This document shows positions 1-11,951 of a stretch of DNA of 64,000 bases, piece by piece. Source of the stretch: Chytriomyces cf. hyalinus JEL632 (taxonomy: Eukaryota > Chytridiomycota > Chytridiomycetes > Chytridiales > Chytriomycetaceae); the NCBI GenBank assembly GCA_025435555.1, contig JAIWWG010000097.1:44452-108451 (forward strand), given 5' to 3'. A model generated the notes under the pieces. That model was not told the origin of the DNA, did no database searches, and worked only from the letters and a program-made list of their open reading frames with translations. Numbering within the stretch: the first letter of the stretch is position 1; the number at the start of each line of letters is the position of its first letter. The translations under genes were made by a program, and so were the position numbers.

Positions 1-3000
1 AGCTCCCTTCTCAAGGAACATGATCTTGTCATAGTCAATCACCGTGTTCAAACGATGCGCGATCGTGAGAACTGTGCAGTCCTTGAAGTCCTCGCGCAGA
101 CTCTTTTGAATCAACGCATCAGTTTCGTAGTCCACGTTTGCCGTAGCTTCGTCCATGATCAGAATTCTCGGACTCTTGAGCATGGCTCTTGACAAGCACA
201 AAAGCTGCCTTTCACCTACAGACAAGTTCTCACCACCACTGTCAACGATTCCGTCGAGTTGCTTCTCGGTCTTGGAAACCTTTGCCTTGAGGCCGGCACG
301 AGAAAGCGCGTCCCACAGCTCATTGTCAGAGTGCTCAGCAAATGGATCCATGTTTGACCGGAAAGTTCCACTGAAAACGACAGGATCTTGTGGAATGATG
401 GCAATACGCGATCGCAAGTCTGACAGACCAATACCACCAATATCGACACCGTCAATAAAGATTTTGCCGGAAGCTGGCTCGACCATACGGAACAGTGCCT
501 GCATCAACGATGACTTGCCGGATCCAGTGCGACCCACGATTCCAACCTTTTCCCGGCTCTTGATTGCAAACGACACATTGTCCAACACAATGGGCAGGTT
601 TGGTGCGTAGCGCATCACGACTTCTTTGAATTCAATGATTCCTTCGCGTGGCCATTCCTTGTCTGGGCGGTTGTGCTTGATGATGGCGTCAGCTTCAACT
701 GGGAGGTTGTATGCATATGTTTCCATTCGCTCAACGCTGTTCATTGCAATTTCAGTTTGGGTAAAGTTCTGGATGGTAAAACTGAGAATCTGAGTGACGG
801 AGAGGGAATATCTTTAAATAAGAAAAATCATGTAAATTTAGCGTTCAAAGTTCCCGAACACAAACAAGCTAACACTCACGAAAGCGTCAGTCCAAAGAGA
901 GCAGGATCCAAATCCGTGATAACTCCCAACAACGCCGCAACCAATACAAGCGCAGCACCAATAATTTGCAATCGCAGTGAGAGCCAGTTCTGGCCAGTCA
1001 GAAGCAAAAAGTATGGACTGTTGTTTCTATCAGTCACATCATCATTGCGGCGCATGAATCGCCTTTCGTCGCCATATGCCCGGATAGTGGCAATCCCAAT
1101 GAGCGTTTCACCAAAGTTGGCATAGAGAGGCGATTTGGATGTTGAGTCCAGACGCTTCATTTCTCTTGCCGTTGTTCGGTACACTGCCGAGATCCAGTAG
1201 TAAATAACAATAGATGGGACGATCGCGACAGTGAACCATGGAAGGGCGGAGCACATGACAATGAATGTGGAGAGACAAATGGCGACTTGAGAAATGAGTT
1301 GACGGAAGGAGAAGGACAAGTTGTTGTCGACGGCATCGACATCACGAGAGAATCTGTTCAAGATTCGACCAAGAGGGGTTGTGTCTGTGAAAGGGATGGT
1401 CAGTCAGGGTCAGACAAGGCAAGCAGATGGAAATAGAACCCACCATAAAAGGAAGTTGGTGCCCTCAGAATGCGCTCCAAAGCCTTTTCATGCAGCACTC
1501 TCGAAGCTCTGGTTCCAGAGTACGCAAAAAAGAGAGCATAACCAAATGTACCGAGCGTCATAAGCACGGCCAAGACAACGTATCCGGCAATATACTGAAT
1601 GGTGGTAAGATTGAAGTTGTTGCCAGTCCACCAGGTCAGCCAAAGATCGTTTCCGGTACGAGCCAGTTGGAAAACGAGCATCACGAGAACGAGCGGAATC
1701 ACGAAACCAAACATGCCACCAGAAGCCTTAACGTAGTTGAGCCAGACACGCATGGGGACTTTACCAGTTTCTTGGTCTTCCACAGACATGATGTCTTTTC
1801 CGGCCTTCTTGGATGCAAGAACCTCCGCGAGTTCAAGGAGTTGTCGTTCGCGGTCAAGAGCGATTTCCTTCTCAGCGTCACCGTTGTCGCTGTCGCTGCT
1901 AGCCTTGTCCTCTTCGGAACCATATGAGGCAATCATCTTTGCGAATTCGCCGCCTTCTTGGATGAGCTCCTGGTACGTGCCTTGCTCAGAGATGGCACCA
2001 TCTTTCAGAACCACAACACGGTCACATTGTGGCAAAAAGTGCAGCTGGTGCGTCACAAGGATACGGGTCCGACTGCTGAGCGCACCTTTGATGCAGTTGT
2101 TGAAGAGATGCTTTCCAACATGAGCGTCGACAGCAGACAGCGGATCGTCAATGAGCACAATTTCGGCATCGTTGTAAATTAGACGAGCTAAGTTGACTCT
2201 CTGCTTCTGACCACCAGAAAGATTGATTCCACGTTCTCCAATAGAAGTCTGGTCACCATCGGGAAGCACCTTCAAGTCTGGCAACAAAGCAGCGTCCAAC
2301 AGTGCGTTGAGGTAACGCTCCTTGTTGTATGGCTTCCCAAACAGAATATTTTCCTTGAGGTTGGCGTTTTGAATCCAGGCTGTCTGCGCTGCGTATCCAA
2401 GCGAGCCGGAAAAGACAACCGATCCTTGAATCGTTCTCATTTCTCCAATCAATGCATTCAACAGCGAACTCTTTCCACTTCCTACAGCTCCAACGACAGC
2501 GACCAGAGAGCCGCGCTCAATGTTGAGGTTGATGCCTTTGAGCGAGGAGATCTTTACTTCCGATTCAGAGACTACAGCAGGTTCCTGTGCAGCAGCAGCG
2601 CCGGCCTTGGCAGCAGGCTTACCAGCTCCAGGTTTACCCGCACCAGGCTTGCCACCCTTTCCGGGAGTAAGAGGATCTGGCTTGTCCAATCCGTGGGCGT
2701 ACACTTCACCGGTCCATTCAAACTCTCCGTTCTCGATGGAGATTGCGTACTTGGCGTTGTTGTCGGTGACTTTCGTTGTTTCGACTTCAGAGGCAAGAAG
2801 GAGTGCTTCAATACGGCGCAAAGCAACGTTGAACTCGGCAAAAGTGTTGAGCAACATAGGGAGCATAAAAAGAGGCATTCTATCGGCAAAGAAAGAGACG
2901 GGGAACATGTCAGACAATATTTAAGATAATTTCAGAAAATATGCTCCTCTTACCGAAGCTGGTTGAACCAGGACATTGCGGAGAAGATGTTCGCAGGGTT

Positions 3001-4292
3001 CAAAACGTTCAGGGATCCGTAAATGATAAAAGTAACGCAGGAGCAGAGAATCGGGATCGCAAATCCTTGTGTCATAACATACGCCATCAAGACGGAACGG
3101 CGGAGCACCAATGCGACTTCTTCGCTTCTGATTTCGCTCACTTTTTGGAAAAAAGCATTCTCCCAAGCAAAGAACTTGATGACACGAACACCAGAGAGAA
3201 CTTCAGTGGTCCTATAATTCGTGGCTTGTTGAGAGAGTGGAAACTTGCGTTGTTTATAAAACCTGCACTCACAAGTTCACTCTTTTTCCGGTAATGGGAG
3301 CCATGACAGCACGAATCTTCATAATGAGGCTGAATAAATACGCTTGAAGAGGTCCTGACGCAACGAGGAGCCCAATTCCAGCAAGAGCTGGCCAACCAAG
3401 CGACGTAACAAGGAAAACAATGTTGATTGTAAGGGACACAGGGATCGTCCAGGTAAAGTTTGCCATGTTGCTGTAATTGAAAAGGCATGTCAGTATGCGA
3501 GCGAAAAATTGGCTCAGGCAAGAATCCTTACATGAATTGCTCAACGCGGTTTGTGTCGGTCGACACCAAGTTGATGACACTGCCGGAGGTGAACTCCTGT
3601 CTGGCGCTGGAAGACAGACGCAGTGATTTCCGGTAGATCACAGCAGTCATCATCGTTCTCACGCGGACAGCTTCAATGGATGCCTCTTGAGTAAAGTGGG
3701 TGGAGAAAAACGCTCCAACGACTTGCAAGGCCAGAAGACCAAAGACAAGGCCAAAGCCAGAGGCAACTGGCTCGGCAAGGGTCGGGTACTTCTTACGGGC
3801 AGAGTACTCCAGAATAAATTTGACAAAGTAGGGGGCGAACAAGTTACACAAGTTTGAAAGCAGCAGCAGAATTCCCCACGAGAGAATGCGCTTGCCGTAC
3901 AGGTTCCAGATGGCCTCTCGAAGGAGCAAGCCGTTGGGGTTCTTTTTATCGCCGGTTGCGAGCCGCTTCTCAAGCAGGTCCTTCCATTCGGTGTCAAAAG
4001 TGTCGGCCAAGTTTTGTGTGTTGAGAGCGTCGGGGATTTGGTACATGTCAGAGAAGACGAGTGGCTTCTTCCATCCCTTGACGAACAACCTAGTTCACTG
4101 AGGCGTTAGCGCATGCGGTGGAGCTTGGCAAGAGAGACAAGGGTGAGGGTAAAGGTACCTGTCCATCCAGGAGAAGGTCAGACGGTTGATGAAGCCAACC
4201 TTGTAGAGCGGCAGCTCTGGCTGCTCGATTGGCGTGTCGTGCTCTTGCTCTGAGGAGACCTTTTCAGGATCGAGTGCTCCCATTTTGGACAT
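1..4292 (-). CDS. ABCC/MRP-type ABC transporter, 3' end cut by the window edge
   Basis: Full ABC exporter of the multidrug-resistance-associated (ABCC) family, expected to move glutathione or other organic-anion conjugates across plasma or vacuolar membrane. Exons by splice sites and frame: 4292-4159, 4089-3532, 3470-3273, 3211-2954, 2879-1444, 1384-880, 811 to beyond base 1. TMD1 is followed by NBD1 (Walker [10 protein letters not shown], signature LSGGQKQR, Walker [13 protein letters not shown]), TMD2 and NBD2 ([35 protein letters not shown], then IAHRL). The N-terminus goes straight into [19 protein letters not shown], so the TMD0 of YCF1-type proteins is absent (short MRP). A Gly/Lys/Pro/Ala linker ([15 protein letters not shown]) precedes NBD1 and is unusual. 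The start is the first in-frame ATG giving MSKMGAL. Family assignment is secure; substrate unknown. Confidence 0.95.
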
Positions 4293-4545
4293 GATTTCAA
4301 AAAGGAAGATGGCTTGGCGACTGATTTGTATGGATTTGTGCAATCATTTGAAATTGGCGCCGGAGCGGAAAGAATTCGGGAGCGGTCGATGTGGCGCTGA
4401 AGTGGCTGACTTGACCACTCGACTGTGACTTAAATGTGCACTAATGCGCGTGTGCAGTGTGTGTATGCTGTGTGGAGGGCACGCAAGCGACACTCACTTC
4501 ATGCATGCATGGGCTCCCTGCCTTGACATTGCATTCAATAAAAAA

Positions 4546-6243
4546 ATGAACTGTGTTTGTAATGCCGTCGAGCTCAAGTGAGAAGCTCGCCAGCATGCTC
4601 GCCAGCAACTAATCCCCACGTCGCAGTGTCTCTAGTATGCCCCTGCTCTCGTGCCACAAGTGCGGACACAGATACCACCAAAGTATGCCGCACTCAGCGT
4701 AACTAAGGAGTGACTCACTCTCGCCTCTTGTAGAATGCATCCCAAACTTGGCAACCTTCGCGTCTCTCTTGCTGGGCGATCCCTTCTTCCACTTTGGTAC
4801 GTCTCTTTCTCTGTTTGACCATTGTGTCTTATGCGTGGCATTCGTTTGGCAGAATGCAGCAAATGCAACAACGGCGGGCACCCTCTCATTCAAAAGATAT
4901 CAACGACAGTGTGAGTAACAGCTCTAAACTGCGGGTGGGCGTGACTGATATCCATTCCTGCCAGCCGCGAAAGACTGCAGCTCGTTATTTTCAACTTGAT
5001 TCACAACAACGCCGGTCAGAAACTCACCGACGGGTCCATGGTCTTTCAGAAAGCAGTCATTTACGACGCCTTGGAACAGAACTGGCTGTATATGACGGGA
5101 AATACGAGCATCGCTGGGGAAAGAGGGAGTATAATGACCACGCTGAGCCAGCAGCTAACCAAACGCGGTGAATTTCTATCGAGAATTGGAGGTCTTCATT
5201 CTGGAGAATGAAGGGTCCTGACCGCTTTTATTTTTTACAGTTGAAGGGCTCATGTCCCTACCCGAACATCCCCTCCCAATGTGCTCATTTGATGGAACAA
5301 GCAGAAAGGGAAACTCCAACAGACTTGTTATTTATGACGTTGCCAGCGATGGAAGCATTCAACCCGCGCATTCAACTGTTCTGGACGGCGGTGTGAGTTC
5401 GTTCGGCACTTATCCGCCAGAACCGAAAAAGCGGAAGGCCGACCCCGATTTGGCGGGCTCACCCACAGTGAAGTCGGTGAGGCATAGTTCCTTAATCTTC
5501 TTTCAGTTTGTCGTCAAGCTTGAGATGCTCTATTTTTTTTGCTTATCCGTGTTCTGTATCCAGACGAAACGGTCCGCTTCAAAAGCAGCCGTTGCTCCTC
5601 CGCCGGTGCTGCCCAACGATCCATCACACGAAGAACTTTTAGCCCACATTGAAAGTTTAAATGCTCATTATTGTAATCAGATTCATTTGCTGGAGACGCA
5701 GAAGCGGCATATCAACGACAGTGGAGGTGAGGAAAATCCATGATCGCACTTTACGTAAAATATGAAACATTCTCTCCCAAATGCAGCAAACCCTGTTTGG
5801 AGAATCTTGAAAGATGTTGGCGGAGAAAGCAATGTTCTCGAGAACGTTTTGAGGGAACGAGATGACGCGCTTGGGATGGCTGAAAAAGCCCAGCAAATGG
5901 CGGAGGATGCACTCATCAAACTAGCTGCTCTTCAAAAGAGCGCGGCAGCTGATCAAAGAGTGGCATCGTGAGTGAATAAAAAAAAACATTTGCATTTTTT
6001 TTTTTTCGTTTCGGAATTGTCAGGTTTCGTTCACGAAACAAAATCAGCGAGTTCTTTTTTTTTGAACCCCACTCTGGAAGCGTACCCTTCAAGTGAGTAC
6101 TGAAAGCTTTACATATGCAAATGCGGGGATTTGGCTGACATTTTCGCGTTTGGACAAGAACAGCAGGAAACGAAATCTTGACATCCCAACCGTTGTCGAA
6201 AGATGCAGTCACGTTTGCCGACGCCAGTGACTCAGAAGAGTGA
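4546..6243 (+). CDS. PHD-finger protein with Polycomb-like (PHF1/MTF2-type) PHD2 and winged-helix module
   Basis: Exons 4546-4577, 4627-4682, 4734-4796, 4853-4910, 4965-5167, 5241-5476, 5564-5726 and 5787 onward restore one frame. The first three build a zinc finger: CVC, then CHKCGHRYHQKC, then FECSKC. Next come LLLGDPFFHFEC and the helix RERLQLVIFNLIHNN with QNWLYM. This order (finger, GD-F-F-C-C, then a LxxxxFNL helix) matches the second PHD plus extended-homology domain of PHF1/MTF2/PHF19, which in animals tether PRC2. The rest is a basic stretch (KKRKADPD) and a coiled-coil-like tail. An in-frame TGA lies at 5969-5971 with AATAAA just after, but it sits inside a strong donor (ATC|GTGAGT). 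Splicing to 6017 and onward gives a natural end ...DASDSEE at 6243, so the 3' end may be 5971 or 6243. Role in chromatin is inferred from the family. Confidence 0.6.
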
Positions 6244-6340
6244 ATCCAACTCACAAAGCAAATCGGAACCTCGTTTTAAAAGTTCGCATCATTTGATTCT
6301 TCAACGGAAACCCCGATCCAAAAAACGAGTGGCTTTGATC

Positions 6341-8835
6341 ATGGCCCAGCATAAACTGCAGCAAAAACCGCAACAAGAAATGGACGACACAACAACAGCA
6401 GATGCAGTGAACATTGAAAACCTAGAAGACGATGAATCACACACGTCAGCGCAAGCTCAACCCCAAATTGCGAGTGTACAAAACGCGACAACGGAAAAAC
6501 CTGCCGAAACGCTTGGAAAACTGGAACCCGATGTTCTGGAGCCATTTGAAACTTTGGAATCAAGTGCGAGCAATGAACCTCACCAGCCATTGCTTGCATA
6601 TGTGAATCACAGTTTTGTGGCAGTTGAAAGCCAAGCTATATCCGAAGTGACAGCAAACGGTATCAGCACGTCGGTGATCAGGGTATTAAATAGTTTAGGA
6701 GGTTGGCTGGCAGGAGATGTTACCTCGAAAGATTGCAACGACACTGAAGACAAGTCAATAACAACGGAGTCTCTTGCCGTAAAAGATACCCTCACACCGT
6801 CCCAGTACGATCTGGCTCCATCAATGGTAGCGAATTTCGAAATTGCCCTCGCGAGATCTTCAACACCCGCGGCAAGACCCTTTGGAAACATGAGTAACCT
6901 GCCCCCAAAACTGAAAGAAAAAGTGGCGCCACAGCAGCAACATCAGCAGCCATTGAAACCCGTGTTAGTAAACAGTAATCGGGGTCCATCCACTCACAAG
7001 TATCCATTGATTGCGCCGCCGCAGCACTATCCCTTCATGAGGAATCTCAACCCATCCATCCCAACTATCATTAAACACCACTCCGAAGGAAGTCAGAAAT
7101 TTGTGACGGACGCATTCACACTCATAAACAGTAACCAGATTCAACTGCACCAGCAGCTTCGAAATGTCGCAACACCTCTCGAACAGAAATACTCTGACAA
7201 AAAGAGTAACATCCCTCGACCAGATCTGATCTTTCCAATTCTGCCTTTGCCCCAACCTGCGCAGGGCCTCAAAATGCAGCCTCCGAAATCCCCAAAACCG
7301 CTTGAACCCATCAGTAACGGTTCACAAACGAGAAGCAGGGTTGCCACTCCGATCGTATCTCGAACATTGAACGGCAGTATTAAACTGCCACTGACCAGCT
7401 CAGACGTACCACATCAAACAAGCATCCAGCATGCGGAAACTTTACCTCACCGGCTTTATTCTCTGCATCAAATCACAAAATGGGATTCCGAAAAGGACTT
7501 ACCCATTATTGAGTACGAAACTGAGGCGGACTTGCAAACCGCTGCTGGCTCCGGCAAATATTTTCATAACGGCGAAGGGACCCTGTCGACCGCCCCTCCC
7601 TTCGCCGTTCAGCACGCCACAGCGGTTCTCCATGGAAGCTATGCCAAAGAATGGCGGCCTTTGGTTGATTCAAACAAAAAGTTGAAAAAATCCGTGCTGC
7701 AACCAAAACCGGCCGGGTTCCTGCCAAGCCTCGAACAGTCGGCGCAGTCAAATCTTGTCAGCACATTCAAAAAGTCAGAGTCCTACGCGTACTCTGTCGA
7801 CGACAGTAAATCAGACTCACTACATTTGCTGCAAACATTCACTCACGAATCCACCCCTGCCATTCCTTCAAAAAAGCACCCGCTTGCACCGGCACCTCAT
7901 CTCGAAGTATCCAATTCATATATGCCCAGATCCGAATCAAACAATGAAAATCCGCCACAGAGCCAGAAAGCGCGTCGGTTTCATTTACCAAAACTGAACC
8001 CAAAAAGTCTCTTGCTGGAACCAGTGCCAACAAGGACAGACCCCACCTTCACATCATCCACTTTCTCTCAAGAGCAGCAAGACCAGAATCATCTTGCAGC
8101 AGCAGTCATTCGCGGCCCGTATTCTTCACAACTCGCTGTGAAAAACAGCACAAAAACATGGAAATATAGCAGCCCATCTTCAGCATCGCCAACCTTGCGC
8201 CCATCAAGCAGTTTCACCCAAACAACCTCTGTATCGAAACTGAGCATGTTGTGTGCATCCATCGCTGGGACCGAGTCTCGCGGATTGCTCGGATTCGACC
8301 GTGAGAATGAACATTACCTGGAAAAGAAGAAAAAGGCGGAACGGTTAAAAACGTACGCGGGACATGTTCGAATGCTGGCAAATCTGAGAGCGAGCCATCA
8401 CAACAGGTTTGGTGTCATGCACGCAAAAGACCGCGGCGAGTGTGGTTCGAATTCAGGAGATTCGCTTTTGCAAGTCGGCGCGGATAAAACAAACATGTCT
8501 CGTTTCGGTGATTTCGGAAGGGATAAGAAAGATCCAGCGCTTGAAAAGCGTGAAAAGGTATTTCATCAACATTTTTCAAACATGATGCCCCATCTTGTCT
8601 GAAACAATTTTGCGGGGAGTAGATGATATCGTACGCACGCACAATCAAGAAACCAACCATGTCGAAAGCTGCGGGAATATCGATGGTGGGGAAAGAAAGC
8701 GGAGGCCAGTACCCAAAGAGCCTGCCACCGCTCGAGTGCAACGACTCGGGGGTTGACCTGGATTCCATGGCCGCGATGCATCAACGTAGCATGCAGGTCG
8801 TTGAGAGCATCAAGAGGGAGATGGGTCTCTGCTGA
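6341..8835 (+). CDS. large disordered Ser/Pro/Gln-rich protein of unknown function
   Basis: One long exon to 8556 followed by a short intron (AAAAG|GTATTT ... GGAGTAG|ATGATATC) and a 71-codon last exon ending TGA at 8835, with AATAAA near 8880. The product, about 820 residues, is low in hydrophobic blocks and rich in Ser, Pro, Gln and Asn. It has one better-ordered basic C-terminal stretch (YLEKKKKAERLKTYAGHVRM) after GLLGFDRENEH. An in-frame ATG at 6203 would add 46 residues but overlaps the possible end of the PHD gene, so 6341 is chosen with doubt. I recognise no domain. The conserved-looking C-terminal helix is the best handle for finding homologues. Confidence 0.6.
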
Positions 8836-8999
8836 AGTGGATTCATGGTGAATGTGCGTAGTCATTAGTCGTGTTTGCTGAATAAAAACAAATTTTAAAG
8901 TCCTTGGCTGACATGAGTCGAGACTGTATTCTTCAAACACAACCACGACAACTTCAGGAGTGCGTGCAGAAAGAGCGGGAAAAGCGAGAAAAACATGGA

Positions 9000-10565
9000 T
9001 TACTGTTGCAGCATTTCAGGGGCCAGATAGTACTCCAACACCCCAACAGTCTTCCGTGCATCCAGCGCAGCTTCAGTTGCCACTTCTTTGCTGTTGGGAC
9101 CCAAAAACGATGTAGCCATCTTGAAGACGTCTTCCCCGGGACTGGCACCCAAGCCCGTTGCCTCTTGCGGCGATATCGAGACTAGCTCGATCGGATGTGA
9201 GATTCGCAAGTGCGAATGGGCCGGCCTCAAAGGCGCAACCGTCGACGTTGGTTGGCCATACGGCGACTCGGGGCGACTTCCATGTGGAGATGCGGCGCGG
9301 CTTCCTGTGGCAGATTGAGCGATCGTGGCAAGGATTGGGCTGGATGGGTTTGGAGGAAACGACAAAACAACTGTCGTGCCGAGATGAACTGCATGCGCGA
9401 ATGCCAAAAGGTATCGAGTGTTGAATGTTTGCTCAATTCCTGGGCTGGAATAGTGGAGAACTTTGAACCGCGGAATCTACGTTTGCTTTTTAGTTTTGAA
9501 GGGCATGAAAAAAAAAAACGAATATATTACCTGTCGTTTTGGAGCGTTGGATTTCTGCGAGAGCCCGACTTGCAGAGTGCCATTCGGTCCAGACGATTCG
9601 AACATGATTGAATTTTTGGCGCCCTTTATAGTCACTGCAATGACGAAAAAGAAGTCAGCTGATTTTCCCATTTCTTTGGATAATTAACACGCACCGCGAT
9701 CGCTGGCGTCATGCAACGCAGCGATTGTCCGAACGTATTCTTTTGCTTCGATCTGAACAACGAACGCGTAACCCGCCGGCGCTGTTGGGAGGCGATGAAC
9801 GATCGGATCAATCTTGTTTGGGACAAAGTCCATTTCGTACAACACTTTCCTTCCCAAATCTTCGCCCCGATCGAAAGAAAAGGAGCATGAGATATACTCA
9901 ACTGGTCAGTGAAGCTCGTCGAAAAAAGAATTCCGAAACTCACCCAAACTCTCGAAATAAAGCTCACAACCCGCTTCCGCTTTTTCACTCCTCAAGGAAA
10001 TGCGATCCAGCTCATCGACAAGTTCCATCTGATGGAACATGGTTTTCGGATGAACCGACAGCGTAACAACGAGTCCGTCATCAATATCATCGTTCGTGTT
10101 GACCACTTCTGGATTGCAAGACAAGCCAACAAACAGCGACGACAGTTGCACAGAGTGTGGAGGGATGAATGTGAATAAGTGGAACGGGTGGAATTTTGCG
10201 AGCTGTGCCTCGTAGTGGGCGGCCTCTCGCCGCACAGGTCCATCGGTTCCGGGACCCTTCGGCGAGGACGCGGTGCTCTGTGTATCGGAGGGAGCAGCGA
10301 ATAGACGGAAGGATGCAAAGGCAGCTTTTGCGTCTCTTTTTGATTTCGACCAAAAAACGGAGCAGTGATCAGTTAATGAGCATGACGTGTGAATTGGGGC
10401 AGTTGGTACACACCCGCTAGGCCCGCAAGAGAAGTGCGAGTTGAGCCCGAAATTTTCCGAGAATCTCAGACTGAGCGTGTTGCTTCTGTTAAGGTCCTTG
10501 AGGGCGCGCAGGATGGCCACCAAAGGCCCCTTTGCTCCGCCGTGCAAATTCGCTTCCACTTCCAT
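9000..10565 (-). CDS. divergent, enlarged PCNA-like DNA sliding clamp
   Basis: Exons 10565-9944, 9901-9695, 9634-9531 and 9476-9000 sum to exactly 470 codons (469 residues), which supports the joins. Landmarks follow PCNA in order. LVAILRALKDLNRSNT near the N-terminus matches the first clamp helix. VLYEMDF is followed by AFVVQIEAKEYVRTIAALHD, as in the second-domain start. Next comes VTIKGAKNSIMFESSGPNG, then IEQTFNTRYLLAFAHA, as in the domain-2 ALRYL strand and helix. It ends GVLEYYLAPEMLQQ, like the PCNA end (YYLAPK). Typical PCNA has about 260 residues. The extra length lies in the first domain and in a Ser/Pro-rich insert of about 75 residues before the last strand. It could be a paralogue or a 9-1-1-like subunit, but the YYLAP end favours PCNA. 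Its ATG lies only 21 bases after the stop of the upstream same-strand gene. Confidence 0.68.
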
Positions 10566-10586
10566 TTCTTCTTCGCAAATTATTTT

Positions 10587-11065
10587 TTAAACTTTGAGCA
10601 CCAAATCTCTTTCAAGGAGGTCATCCATCCCAATGATATCTGGATACGTGCCTATCCACCTGCTGATCTCTTCTTAGATATATTGACGAAGGCTTCAACT
10701 GTGGCCATTTTTTTATTTTGAAGCAAGTCACTTTGTTTGTGCACTTTGGAATAGAAACGGCGTGTGAAAGAGACAAGGCTAGGTTTGACGGGGATAGGGT
10801 CTTGGACTGACTGCTTCTGATGAGTGAATGCAGTTGGCTTGATCACACCTAAGTTTCGGAGGGTTAATTTGCGTGTCAAAGTAACAATATCAGCAATTGC
10901 GAGGTACTCAAACAGCTTTCCAACTTGCGTCTGACGATCGAGGATGTTGACGATTGACGCGCCCAGGAATCCATGAAAACTATGTGCCAGCCTGCGAACA
11001 TCTGCGCGTTTCCCTTCTCTATGCACCTGTTGCATCAGGACTGCGCCAGCATTTCCTCCATCCAT
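10587..11065 (-). CDS. small unrecognised spliced protein
   Basis: The ATG at 11065 opens a frame (MDGGNAGAVLMQQVHREGKR...) containing a helical stretch VNILDRQTQVGKLFEYLAIAD. A GTGTGA donor follows LTLRN, and an exon after ATATCTAAG reads EEISRWIGTYPDII then MDDLLERDLVLKV and stops at 10587. The continuous alternative ends at 10652 (ISKKRSAGG). The spliced form is preferred because its C-terminus is acidic, aliphatic and free of stops. No family recognised. It sits immediately upstream of the PCNA-like gene on the same strand. Confidence 0.4.
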
Positions 11066-11529
11066 TTAAACCAACTTATCTCTGTATTTCTGTCACTTTG
11101 AGACGCGACTGAATTGGCAGTAAAGCACTCACTACCTGATTAAAGCGTCTGCTGTTGTCATTACGAATTCGCGTGTTGCAACCCTATAAGAACAACAGGA
11201 TTCCATTTGGGTTGCAATAACTCATTTTGATGCGTCATAAATCTCACGGGTCATCTGAGACTGAGATATGAATAATTGCTGACCATACCTCCAGGTGATC
11301 TTGCGCTACGAAATGCGAACTTGGGTCGAATGTTTGCAAATCCCCCTTTTCGGTAAATTCTATTCCTGATGTTTATTCGGCCATGTTTACCAATCAGGTT
11401 CTACAAGCAGGCTCCCCGCGACAGATACACAAAGACCAGACTGTATCTCTCAGATTCTCAAATACCGTGCCGTATCTCCTTCCAACTTTTATATTTCCAA
11501 GTGCGTGCCAGTCTTTAATTTTTCCCAGA
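11066..11529. other. intergenic region, divergent upstream regions
   Basis: Lies between the start of the minus-strand gene at 11065 and the plus-strand start at 11530. AT-rich, no convincing coding frame; presumably holds both promoters. Confidence 0.4.
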
Positions 11530-11886
11530 ATGAGTTGGGGCTGGCTGCTATGTTGCCGCAGCCGAAAGACGCAATCGTCAGACGAACACGACCCATCTGT
11601 TGCTGAGCGGAATACAGCTCGTCTCAAGGCTCGCGGCGCACTTGCAAAGAGCCAAGATCTTGGTGAACTATACGTCAAAGTGAGCGGAATCACCGTCAGC
11701 AACGATGCCCACCACGCTGGCAGTGCAGGCTTCGTTGGGTTGGATGCTTTTCCTTACGAAGCCGATGATCGCAATTCGCTGGCAATGCCTGCTCTGGACC
11801 TCACCGAACCGACCGTTGTTGACAGTGCCAACCCTCCGTCGTACAACGAGTTTCTCGTAAGGAACTTGAATGAGCCCTCTCCATAA
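11530..11886 (+). CDS. small protein with N-terminal Cys pair and C-terminal PPxY motif
   Basis: A single-exon frame of 118 codons starting MSWGWLLCCRSRK and ending before a poly(A) hexamer at about 11903. The paired cysteines beside basic residues near the N-terminus suggest palmitoylation and membrane anchoring. The C-terminal PPSYNEF contains a PPxY motif of the kind bound by WW domains of NEDD4/Rsp5 ligases. This layout is that of arrestin-like or adaptor micro-proteins, but no family is recognised. An upstream in-frame ATG at 11383 exists but would put a Leu-rich untranslated-looking stretch first. Convergent with LCMT1. Confidence 0.5.
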   Translation: MSWGWLLCCRSRKTQSSDEHDPSVAERNTARLKARGALAKSQDLGELYVKVSGITVSNDAHHAGSAGFVGLDAFPYEADDRNSLAMPALDLTEPTVVDSANPPSYNEFLVRNLNEPSP

Positions 11887-11951
11887 ATAGAACATGTACC
11901 AAAATAAAAAAAGTTATCAGCCTGCATACGGCGTGTTCGTGTTTTATACTT

